Shown: one piece after another, positions 44,261 to 51,956 of the stretch | Position numbering within the stretch: position 1 is the first letter of the stretch | Layout of the letters: each line of letters begins with the position of its first letter | DNA from: Actinocatenispora sera | Lineage (GTDB): Bacteria; Actinomycetota; Actinomycetes; Mycobacteriales; Micromonosporaceae | Direction of reading: 5' to 3' | Assembly: GCF_018324685.1 (NCBI RefSeq) | Contig: NZ_AP023354.1 | Coordinates: 6,220,426 to 6,284,425 of the forward strand | Length of the DNA: 64,000 nt | Made by a program: the position numbers and the translations under genes | Notes under the pieces: model-generated | Told to the model about the DNA's origin: nothing | What the model saw: only the letters and a program-made list of their open reading frames with translations | Database searches by the model: none

Positions 44261-46732
44261 TCAGGACAGGGTGAAGTCGAGCCTCGTGGTGTGGTCGGCG
44301 GTCACCGCGGCGGTCTTGGTGGCCGGGGTGTGGCCCGACGCCTCAGCGGTGACCGACTGGTCGCCGGCCGGGGTGAACAACCGGTAGCGGCCGTCGGTGT
44401 CGCCGTGCGTCGTGCTGCCGGCCGCGGTCACCGTGGCCGGCAGCCCCGCACCGGAGCCGTCGGTCACCCGACCCACGACCATGCCACCCGCAACCGGGTC
44501 GCAGCTGCGGTTGCCGACGAAGACGTCGTCGATCTCCCACCACTTCGACCAGTTCCCGGTGTAGTGGAACCGCACGATCACCCGATGGCCGGCGGCGTCG
44601 GGCAGGTCGACGACCACCGGGCCGCTGACGTTCGGCGTACCTGCCTTGTGCCACACCGACTTCCAGGTCTTCCCGCCGTCGGTACTGGTTTCCACGGTTG
44701 CGGTGGAGTTCACCGCGCCGTGCAGGTCGGTACCGAAGGTGATCGCGGGTTCGGTCGCCCCGGCCAGGTCGAAGGTGGGCGAGGTCAGCATCGTGTCCTG
44801 GATGGCGTGCTGTCCACTGTGGTCGGAGTCGACCACCGCGAAGTTTCCCTCGCCGCCGGTGGCATTGACCCGGCCGCCGGGGTTGGTGAACTGCCAGCCG
44901 GGCTTGTAGTCGTAGCCGGGCTGCCGGTGGTTCACGTCCGCGACCCGCCACCCCTTTGGGGCCTGGCCACCATCGAACGACTGCACCGTACCGTTCCGGG
45001 TGGCCCGGTAGCCGGCGGCCGTGCACACCGCCTCGACGGTCAGCGCGACGTCCGCGGTCACCGCCTCGGTACCGAGCTCCACCGTGAGGCTCCGAGCGGT
45101 GTAGCCGGTGTCGACGGCGGCGACGTGCAGGGTGTACTTCTCGTTCTGCAACAGATCCAGCTCGTACCTGCCGGTGGCCGGATCGGTGTGGGTGGTCGTG
45201 CCGTCCGATGCGGTGACCGTGGCGTACAGACCCCACCCGTGGCCGGAGCCGTCGGTGACGGTGCCGGTGACAGACACGGTCGGGACCGGGTCGAGAGCGA
45301 GGTCCTGGGTCGTGCTGCCGCCCTCGGTGACCGACACGGCGACCGTCTTCGCCTGGTACGCCCGGCGAGACGCCGTCACCTCCCAGCTTCCGGCCGGCAA
45401 CCGCAGCGCGTACTTTCCGTCGGCGCCGGTGGTCGCCCTCCGTCCCCTCGCCTCGATCTCGACGCCCGAGACCGGTTCGTGCGTCGCGGAATCGGTCACG
45501 GTGCCGGTGACGGTCCCGGTCGCCTTGTACGTGAACGCCGCGACGCCGTTCGGGGTCCCGAGCCCGGTCGGCCCGTCGTAGCCAGGGCCACCGCCGCACA
45601 GGTACGCCGGGGTGCACGTGCCGTTGCTGCCGGAGGTCACGTCGTTCAGCGCGGCCGGGTCCACCAGCGCCGCGTTGTACGGGTAGGAGGCGGGTTCGGT
45701 GGCGGCGGCCGGCGCGCCCGCGAGGGCGTAGGTCGCGGCGATCAGCGGCGCGGAGGCGCTGGTTCCGCCGTACACCTTCCATCCGTTGTAGTAGACCGCG
45801 ACGCCGGTGTTGGGGTCGGCGACCGCCGACACGTCGGCTACCGCCCGCTTCTCGCACCCGCTGTCGGTCTGCCAGGACGGCTTGTCCTCGTAGGCGGAGC
45901 AGCCGCTTCCGGCGCCGCTCCAGACGCTCTCGGTCCAGCCGCGCGCCGTACCCGCGTCCCGACCGAGCGAGGTGCCGCCGACCGCGACGACGCCCTCCGC
46001 GGTGGCGGGGTAGCTGGTCCCGTAGCCGTTGTCGCCGGTGCTCGCGGTGACCACGACGCCGGGGTGGTGGTAGTGCCCGTCGTAGTCCCCCTCACCCGGG
46101 TCCTCGGTCGCGCCGTAGCTGTTGGAAACGTACTTCGCGCCCATGGCGACAGCCTGATCGACCGAGGCGGCGAGCGCGTCGATCGAGTTGTCGTCGCCCT
46201 CGACGAGCAGGATGTGGCAGTTCGGGCAGGCGGCGGAGACCATGTCGAGGTCGAGCGAGATCTCCCCGGCCCAGCCGGTGTTCTCGACCGGATAGTCGGT
46301 GCCGCCGCGCTGGTCGACCTTGCGGAAGCAGCCGTTGTCGGTGGTACAGGGCGGCAGGCCGTACTGCGCGCGGTAGGTGGCGAGGTCCGACTCGGCCGTC
46401 GGATCGTCGTACGCGTCGACGATCGCCACCGTCACGCCGTCACCCGCGGTGGCCGACGGCAACGTGTACGCCGCCTGAAGGTCACCGGGCCCGAACCCGG
46501 ACGGGCTGACCGCGTCAGGCAGGACTCCCTTGCTGGACCTGATATCCGTACGCCGCAGCGCGAAGCACGACACCTTTCCCGGACCCGGGTCCGCGGCGCA
46601 CGAGCGGGTCGCGGCCGGTGCGGCGGTGTCCTGACCCGGCGGTACCGAGGCGGCGGCCGGCGCGGTGGCGAGCACGATGCCGGCAGCGAGGGCCGCCACC
46701 GTCCACCATCGTCTGTTCCTGGCTCGGGCCAT
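44261..46732 (-). CDS. Secreted S53 (sedolisin) peptidase with regulatory-like beta domains
   Basis: An 823-residue exported serine-carboxyl peptidase. After a signal peptide (about 1-29) and a short mature N-terminus, the S53 domain (about 85-400) has catalytic Glu157 and Asp161 in GEISLDLDM, oxyanion Asp234 in STGDNGYG and nucleophile Ser325 in GGTSASAP. A calcium-type GPGYDGPTGLGTPNG closes the domain. Two carboxypeptidase-regulatory-like beta-sandwiches follow (about 405-565), then a jelly-roll domain with WWEIDDVFVGN and a third regulatory-like repeat at the end. The roughly 200-residue pro-kumamolisin propeptide of classic sedolisins is absent. It is the last gene of the secreted-protein operon, one base after the beta-propeller gene. 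Confidence 0.88.
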   Translation of the reverse strand: MARARNRRWWTVAALAAGIVLATAPAAASVPPGQDTAAPAATRSCAADPGPGKVSCFALRRTDIRSSKGVLPDAVSPSGFGPGDLQAAYTLPSATAGDGVTVAIVDAYDDPTAESDLATYRAQYGLPPCTTDNGCFRKVDQRGGTDYPVENTGWAGEISLDLDMVSAACPNCHILLVEGDDNSIDALAASVDQAVAMGAKYVSNSYGATEDPGEGDYDGHYHHPGVVVTASTGDNGYGTSYPATAEGVVAVGGTSLGRDAGTARGWTESVWSGAGSGCSAYEDKPSWQTDSGCEKRAVADVSAVADPNTGVAVYYNGWKVYGGTSASAPLIAATYALAGAPAAATEPASYPYNAALVDPAALNDVTSGSNGTCTPAYLCGGGPGYDGPTGLGTPNGVAAFTYKATGTVTGTVTDSATHEPVSGVEIEARGRRATTGADGKYALRLPAGSWEVTASRRAYQAKTVAVSVTEGGSTTQDLALDPVPTVSVTGTVTDGSGHGWGLYATVTASDGTTTHTDPATGRYELDLLQNEKYTLHVAAVDTGYTARSLTVELGTEAVTADVALTVEAVCTAAGYRATRNGTVQSFDGGQAPKGWRVADVNHRQPGYDYKPGWQFTNPGGRVNATGGEGNFAVVDSDHSGQHAIQDTMLTSPTFDLAGATEPAITFGTDLHGAVNSTATVETSTDGGKTWKSVWHKAGTPNVSGPVVVDLPDAAGHRVIVRFHYTGNWSKWWEIDDVFVGNRSCDPVAGGMVVGRVTDGSGAGLPATVTAAGSTTHGDTDGRYRLFTPAGDQSVTAEASGHTPATKTAAVTADHTTRLDFTLS

Positions 46733-46733
46733 G

Positions 46734-47930
46734 TCACTTCCTTCCGCAACTGAGGTGGCTGACCTGCGGGTCGACGAGGTCGACGACCGAGTTGTCGGTC
46801 ACCGAGCCGACCGCCCAGACGTCGTTCGGGCCGGTGCCGTCGATCGCGGCGTAGTAGTAGCGCAACCCGAGCCCCTTCGGCCCCGGTGCCTCGACCATGG
46901 CCCAGGCCGAGCCGTCCCAGTGGGCGAACGTGTGCGCACCGTCCGGTACCTCGACGATCACCCAGACGCTGCTCGCGTTGGCCGCGTACACCTTGTTCAT
47001 CCGGCCGTTGCCGAGATCCGGCAGATCCATCACCTGCCAGGCGTCACCGTCCCAGCGCGCCGCCAGCGGGGCCGCATCGGTGGCGCTGCCGGCGAGCAAC
47101 TGGCTGCCGACCGCGTACACGGCGCCGTCCGCGCCGACGCTCACGTCCCGGAAGGAGGAGCGTCCGGTGCCCTCCGGGCTCGCTACGACGGTCCACGAGG
47201 TGCCGTCGTAGTGCTCGGTGAAGGTGCCGTACCCGGAGCCGACAGCCTGGTAGCCGACCGCCCAGATGTCGGTCGCCGACCGGGCCGCGACCGCGGACAG
47301 CACGGTGTCCGGTGCATCCGCAGCGGGGTTCGGCACGATCTGCCAGGAGCTGCCGTCCCAGTGTTCGACCAGCGCCCCGAGCGGGATCGTGTTGCCCACG
47401 ATCTCGGCACCCGCCTGGTACGTGCCGCCGACCGCCCAGGCATCGGTGGCCGACAGCGGGTCGACGTCCGACAGGTAGAGCGTCGTGTGCACCGGGTCCG
47501 GTGCGACCGGCAGCGGCATCATCGCCCACCGGCCGTCGTGCCACCGTTGCACGGTCTGGACTCGTCCGGTGCTGGTGAACGTCCAGCCCTCACTGGCCGA
47601 CGAGTACGACGGGCCGCTGGTTCCCATCGGCAGCACCGACATGGCGGGGATCTGGGTGGTGTCAGTGATCGCCCGGCCGTCCCAGCGGGTCAGCCGGGAC
47701 TGCCCGGTCACGCCCTCGAAGCCAGCTATCCGGACGTCCTTGCTGGACAGGGCATCGACGCCGGACAGCTCGCTGATGTTCTGCCGCTTCGGCGGGGTGT
47801 CGACCAGCTGCCAGCTCGGCGTGCAGCCGTGGTCCGGCCGGGCCGGGCTGGCCGATGCGGAGGTGCTCGCGGCGGCGGACGCGAGCAGCACGCCCACCGC
47901 CAGCGCAACCTTGGTTCTGGTGATATGCAT
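46734..47930 (-). CDS. Secreted beta-propeller-like protein
   Basis: A 398-residue exported protein with a signal peptide (MHITRTKVALAVGVLLASAA, cleaved near ASA). The mature part is a series of five or six repeats of about 45-55 residues, each with S-A-T/G-DxWAVG followed by WDGxxW (for example SATDAWAVGG, SATDIWAVGY, VEHWDGSSWQIV, ARWDGDAWQVM, AHWDGSAWAMV). That is a Kelch/galactose-oxidase-like beta-propeller pattern. No catalytic motif is seen, so it may bind protein or polysaccharide. AGGAGATCTC precedes the ATG. It lies between the two S53 peptidase genes, 8 bases after one and 1 base before the other. Confidence 0.75.
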   Translation of the reverse strand: MHITRTKVALAVGVLLASAAASTSASASPARPDHGCTPSWQLVDTPPKRQNISELSGVDALSSKDVRIAGFEGVTGQSRLTRWDGRAITDTTQIPAMSVLPMGTSGPSYSSASEGWTFTSTGRVQTVQRWHDGRWAMMPLPVAPDPVHTTLYLSDVDPLSATDAWAVGGTYQAGAEIVGNTIPLGALVEHWDGSSWQIVPNPAADAPDTVLSAVAARSATDIWAVGYQAVGSGYGTFTEHYDGTSWTVVASPEGTGRSSFRDVSVGADGAVYAVGSQLLAGSATDAAPLAARWDGDAWQVMDLPDLGNGRMNKVYAANASSVWVIVEVPDGAHTFAHWDGSAWAMVEAPGPKGLGLRYYYAAIDGTGPNDVWAVGSVTDNSVVDLVDPQVSHLSCGRK

Positions 47931-47938
47931 GAGATCTC

Positions 47939-49135
47939 CTAGAAGGCGCCGATGCCGTGCGGGGTACCGAGTCCGGTCGGCCCGTCGTATCCGGGGCCTG
48001 CGTTGCACAGGTAGCCGCCGCCGCAGGTGCCGGCGGGGCCGCTCGTCACGTCGTTCAGCGCCTTGGCATGCGAGTACGGGTACTGGACCGGCACCGTGGT
48101 CGCGTTGCCGGCGAGCGCGTACACGCCGGCGATCAGCGGTGCCGCCGCGCTGGTACCGCCCAGCGCCAACCAACCGCCTCCGGAGCCGTACGTGTCGTAC
48201 ACGGCGACCGGTGTGCTCGGGTCGGCGACCGCGGAGACGTCCGCGATGGTGCGCTTGCCGCACAGCTTGTCCTTCTGCCAGGCCGGTTTCGCCACGTACG
48301 CCGAGCAGCCGGAGCCGGCGAACCGCCAGGACCGCTCGCCCCAGCCGCGGGCCGAGTCGTCCTGGTAGAGCGAGGTGCCGCCCACGCTGACCACGGTGGG
48401 CAGTCCGGCCGGCATCTGCGCGCCGAAGCCGCTGTCACCGGAGGACGCGACGATCGTGACGCCCGGGTGGTCGTAGTGGTCGGCGAGGTCGGCGAGTTCG
48501 CTGTTCCACTCGAGGGCGCCGTAGGAGTTGGAGACGACGTCGGCGCCGAGCTCCACCGCCGTGTCGACGGCGATACCGAGGTTCTCGATGCTGTTGTCGT
48601 CCGCCTCGACCAGCAGCAGCCGGCAGTTCGGGCAGACGGCGGAGGCCATGTCGAGATCCAGCGAGATCTCCGCCGCCCAGCCCGCATCGGCCGGCGGCGG
48701 CGTGGTGCCACCCCGCTGGTTGACCTTCTTAAAGCACGGGAAGTCGGCGTCGCAGGCGGGCAGCCCGTTGGCCTTGCGGTACTCGGCGAGATCGGACTCG
48801 GCGTTGGGGTCGTCGAAGGCGTCCACGATCGCGATCGTCTGCCGCGCGCCCAGCAGGTCGGACGGCAGGTCGTAGGCGTCCTGCAGATCGGCGGCCAGGA
48901 ACGGGTGCAGGTCGGCGGCCGCGGCAGCCGAGCGACTCAGCGGCCGGCCCTTCGCATCGCTGTCGACCATCGCGAGGCAGGCCGCGTAGCCCGCGGCCGG
49001 TGCGGAGCAGGCCCGCTGGACGGTCACCTGGGTTGCTGGCGCGGCGCTGGCGGTGGCTCCGGCCATGGCCGCCGCGAGCAGCCCGGCGGCGATGGCGACG
49101 GTCCCGATCCGCCGCCGGAATCGTGTGTGAGGCAT
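47939..49135 (-). CDS. Secreted S53 (sedolisin) peptidase, compact form
   Basis: A 398-residue exported S53 peptidase. The signal peptide is followed by a short CSAPAAGYAACLA region and then the catalytic domain: Glu156/Asp160 in AEISLDLDM, Asp234 in SSGDSGFG and Ser329 in GGTSAAAP. It ends immediately after the calcium-type GPGYDGPTGLGTPHG, with no C-terminal accessory domains. It is paralogous to the larger enzyme downstream, with near-identical phrases around all catalytic residues. Again no long activation propeptide is visible. AGGGAG lies upstream of the ATG at 49135. It follows the large secreted protein by 12 bases. It should act extracellularly, with an acidic pH optimum expected from the family. 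Confidence 0.88.
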   Translation of the reverse strand: MPHTRFRRRIGTVAIAAGLLAAAMAGATASAAPATQVTVQRACSAPAAGYAACLAMVDSDAKGRPLSRSAAAAADLHPFLAADLQDAYDLPSDLLGARQTIAIVDAFDDPNAESDLAEYRKANGLPACDADFPCFKKVNQRGGTTPPPADAGWAAEISLDLDMASAVCPNCRLLLVEADDNSIENLGIAVDTAVELGADVVSNSYGALEWNSELADLADHYDHPGVTIVASSGDSGFGAQMPAGLPTVVSVGGTSLYQDDSARGWGERSWRFAGSGCSAYVAKPAWQKDKLCGKRTIADVSAVADPSTPVAVYDTYGSGGGWLALGGTSAAAPLIAGVYALAGNATTVPVQYPYSHAKALNDVTSGPAGTCGGGYLCNAGPGYDGPTGLGTPHGIGAF

Positions 49136-49147
49136 GGGGAACTCTCC

Positions 49148-51601
49148 CTAGCTCAGCGCGTAGGCGCGGATGATGGTCTGGGTCACCGCGTTGCCGTCCG
49201 CGTCGTGTGCGGCGATGCGCAGTGACACGTAGCCGTTGGTGCCGGCCAGTTCCGGGTGCTGCACCGTCGTGGTGAACCCGCCATCGCCGGTACCGGTCGC
49301 CGCCTGCGGCTCGCTCCAGCTCGCACCGTCGTCGTAGGACACCGAGACGGTCGCGGCGGACCCCTTCTGCGTCGAGTGCTGCTGGCCCGCGACGGTGAAG
49401 CCGAACGAGTACGCGCCGCCGGCGGGCGCGTGCGACCCGGCGTCCAGGGGCAGGTCGTAGGTGACGAACAGCAGCGGCAGGAACGAGCAACCGCGGGCGG
49501 GATCGGGCGGGCACTCCTCGTCGTCGGCACGGTTCGCCGCCGCGTCGCCGGGCGCGGAACGGAACGTCCAGTCCGTGTCGATCCGCTGCTCGGTGTTGCC
49601 GTTCGGGTGGTAGGCCCAGTCCAGCTCGTAGTCCGCCGCAGCGGACAGCATCGGCAGCGGCACCTGGTACGGACGAAGACCGCCGTCGGAGTTCGCCGTC
49701 GAACTCAGCGCGAGCGTTCCGTTGCGGGAGAACCGAAGCGACGAGTCGGCAGCCGAGACTCCGCCTGTGTCGGCGTAGTGCCCGGGGTTCGCGTCACCGA
49801 GCGGCTGGAGGAACAGCACGGCGTTGTCGTCCTGCCTGCACGCGCCGCAGACACCCAGCCACGGGTCGGTCACCACCACGCTCCCGGTGCCGATGCCGAC
49901 CTTCGGCTCCTGCTGGTACGGCATGGCCGGCGACGGCACGTCCGGTCCGCGGTCCCAGTCTTCGGTGATCACCTCGCCGGGATGGATGTGCCGCCGCCGG
50001 TCCCAGCGACGGGTCCCGTCGCTGCCGTTCATCGCCGCCTGCCAGACGGTCAGCTCCGGCTCGCTGGTGTACCAGTAGTCGGTGCGTTCCCCGACCGGCA
50101 CCGTCGACCCGTTGGTGATGTTGCTCTGGCTCCACGGCGTGAACATGTTGGCGAGCAGCTGCGTCTGCTGCGTGCAGGTCGAGCAGGCCCCGGCGTGGAT
50201 CGTGCTGTGCACGGTCGTGAGGTCCGCCTTCGCCACGTGGTGGGTCAGCGTCGACGGGATCTGGCCCCGGTTCGGAAACTCCAGCGCGTACCGCGGGCCG
50301 GGGTTGAGCCCTTCGATGGACTGAACGAGCTCGGTCTGCGCCGCGAAGTCGAACGAGCCGGTGTGTACCGGTTCGGTCGGGGTCACGTACAACGGGTTCG
50401 CCAGGCCGAAGCCGTGCAGCATCCGCATCGCGACGTAGTAGAAGTAGGAGTCGAAGCCGTACGGCTGGACGCGCATGGCGCCGCCGGTGACCGACGCCCG
50501 GGTCATCGACAGGTAGTCGACCTGCTCGTAGCCGGTGGGAGCCGGATCCACCGTCGCCTCGTACGGCTTGGCCTGCCGGGCGTCGAGCGAGACGGTGAGG
50601 TCCTTGGTGACCGACACCTCCGGCTTGACGACCAGGCTGGACTGCAGGGTCAAGTCGTCACCGGGGCCGCTCATCACCGCGAAGTCCAGGTTGAACTTCC
50701 CCTCCGGGACGCTGAAGTTCGACGCGCCCTGGATCCCCGGCAGCCCGACGAGCACCCATCCGCGGGTGAAGTCGTCCACGTTCTGCAGGACGCCGACCAT
50801 GGTGGCGGGCTTGCCGTCCCGGCCGATCGGGTCCACCGTCAACGTGTGGTACGGCAGGGCCGCGCCGCTGTCGGCTTTCGCGCTCAGGGGCGCGGCCTTG
50901 GGCGCCGCGCCGCCGGGCTTCGCCGCCGGAGCCAGCGCCGGCGCAACGGGTAGCGCGGGTGCGCCGTCCGGACGGTCGAGGGTCAGCTTCCCGCCGCCGG
51001 GCAGCGTGCCGACCGGCGTGTCCGACGCACCGCTGCGGCTGTCCCGCCACTGCTTCACCAGCATCGTGCCGAACGCCCGGGCGCTCTTCTTGGACACGGT
51101 GCTGGTTCCGCTGGCCGCGGACAGTGCCGGCAACGCCGAACCGCTGTGCCCGGACACCGTGACGGGCACGGTCTTGCTGTGCGCGTCGTCGAGCTTGGCC
51201 CGGACCAGGTAGCTGACGTCGAACAGCCGTAGGTCCATGGTGGACGACAGGTAGGGCGCGACGGCGTTCGGGATCACGTACTTGTCGCCGTTGAAGCCGA
51301 ACATCGAGAACGTGGCGCCGTCGGCGGCCCCGGCATCGAGGGCCGAGACGCTCTGCGTACCGTCGCCGTTGGTGTCGACGCGAAACCGGTCACCGGTCAC
51401 CAACGTGACGGTGGCGCTCGACGGCGCCTTCGGTCGTGCGGCCGGCCGAGCCGGCGTCGCCGGGCCCGGATGGCGCTCCACCGTGACCGGTGGGCTGGTG
51501 GAGCCGCCGGGCGCCGCGGTCACGGCACCGGCCACCGCAACCGTGCCGGCGACCAGCGCCAACCCGGCGGCGACCGAGACTGCCCTTCTGGGGATCTTCA
51601 T
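49148..51601 (-). CDS. Large secreted protein with subtilase-like N-terminus but no protease domain
   Basis: An 817-residue exported protein. MKIPRRAVSVAAGLALVAG begins a signal peptide. Then come a Pro/Ala linker and SSATVTLVTGDRFRVDTNGDG, the opening characteristic of large actinobacterial S8 subtilases, with FNGDKYVIPNAVAPYLS like their propeptides. The expected Asp-His-Ser protease domain does not follow. Instead there are beta-rich segments, a cysteine cluster (ACSTCTQQ near 460, CGACRQ near 570), a domain with YELDWAYHPNGNTEQRIDTDW, and a C-terminal VSVSYDDGASW immunoglobulin-like domain. GGGAGG precedes the ATG at 51601. It heads the secreted run and may be an adhesin, inhibitor or co-factor of the S53 enzymes. 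Function unknown. Confidence 0.75.
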   Translation of the reverse strand: MKIPRRAVSVAAGLALVAGTVAVAGAVTAAPGGSTSPPVTVERHPGPATPARPAARPKAPSSATVTLVTGDRFRVDTNGDGTQSVSALDAGAADGATFSMFGFNGDKYVIPNAVAPYLSSTMDLRLFDVSYLVRAKLDDAHSKTVPVTVSGHSGSALPALSAASGTSTVSKKSARAFGTMLVKQWRDSRSGASDTPVGTLPGGGKLTLDRPDGAPALPVAPALAPAAKPGGAAPKAAPLSAKADSGAALPYHTLTVDPIGRDGKPATMVGVLQNVDDFTRGWVLVGLPGIQGASNFSVPEGKFNLDFAVMSGPGDDLTLQSSLVVKPEVSVTKDLTVSLDARQAKPYEATVDPAPTGYEQVDYLSMTRASVTGGAMRVQPYGFDSYFYYVAMRMLHGFGLANPLYVTPTEPVHTGSFDFAAQTELVQSIEGLNPGPRYALEFPNRGQIPSTLTHHVAKADLTTVHSTIHAGACSTCTQQTQLLANMFTPWSQSNITNGSTVPVGERTDYWYTSEPELTVWQAAMNGSDGTRRWDRRRHIHPGEVITEDWDRGPDVPSPAMPYQQEPKVGIGTGSVVVTDPWLGVCGACRQDDNAVLFLQPLGDANPGHYADTGGVSAADSSLRFSRNGTLALSSTANSDGGLRPYQVPLPMLSAAADYELDWAYHPNGNTEQRIDTDWTFRSAPGDAAANRADDEECPPDPARGCSFLPLLFVTYDLPLDAGSHAPAGGAYSFGFTVAGQQHSTQKGSAATVSVSYDDGASWSEPQAATGTGDGGFTTTVQHPELAGTNGYVSLRIAAHDADGNAVTQTIIRAYALS

Positions 51602-51943
51602 GGTGTCCTCCCTGTGTGGTCCGATCCGGCCAGGTGTCCGGCGATCAGAGTGGCCGGTACCCGTCGTCCGACGGCGTCGGGTCGGAACGTTCCGGGCCAA
51701 CGCCGCCGCACGGGTCGGTGGGCGGAGTTGCGTCTCCCGGTACGGGCCGGGCATCGTCGGGCCCCACCGGTGGCCGGGAACGCTGGCCTGTCGTCGGGTC
51801 CGCGCCCCCCGCGGATGGGCGTGACGGGTCGTCGGGCATGAGGTGTCCACTCCGTGGTCGAGGCCGGGTCGACCCGGAGTCTGCGCCCTCGTCACACCCG
51901 CCGACGAGTGATCGGATGAGGGGTTTTTGCGCTCCGGCGAGGT
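51602..51943. other. Gap between the LAL regulator and the secreted-protein operon
   Basis: These 342 bases contain one possible short frame (51645-51839) and the stem-loop at 51899-51956. The promoter of the secreted run should be here, probably between 51602 and about 51900, but I see no clear elements. Confidence 0.5.
51645..51839 (-). CDS. Possible 64-residue Pro/Asp-rich peptide
   Basis: ATG at 51837-51839, GGAG about 11 bases upstream, stop at 51645, 43 bases before the large secreted-protein gene. The peptide (MPDDPSRPSAGGADPTTG opening) is highly polar and low-complexity with no hydrophobic core or signal peptide. It could be a small regulatory peptide or leader for the operon, or a chance frame in GC-rich DNA. 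Codon-position composition does not decide. Confidence 0.25.
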   Translation of the reverse strand: MPDDPSRPSAGGADPTTGQRSRPPVGPDDARPVPGDATPPTDPCGGVGPERSDPTPSDDGYRPL

Positions 51944-51956
51944 TTACTCGTCGGCG
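51899..51956 (-). terminator. Long stem-loop overlapping the LAL regulator stop
   Basis: CGCCGACGAGT (51899-51909) and ACTCGTCGGCG (51946-51956) are exact 11-base inverted copies; the regulator's TAA stop (51944-51946) lies at the stem base. The 36-base loop is unusually AT-rich (GGGGTTTTTGCGC). This likely ends the regulator transcript before the secreted-protein genes. Confidence 0.55.

Noticed and set aside
44234-46753. Plus-strand frame of about 840 codons opposite the large S53 peptidase
   Set aside because: Repetitive Gly/Val/Arg composition and no motif; the minus-strand S53 gene has a signal peptide and complete catalytic set.
49148-51895. Longer N-terminal version of the large secreted protein starting at 51895
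   Set aside because: The extra 98 residues lack any signal and would bury the real signal peptide that starts at 51601 behind a good ribosome site.
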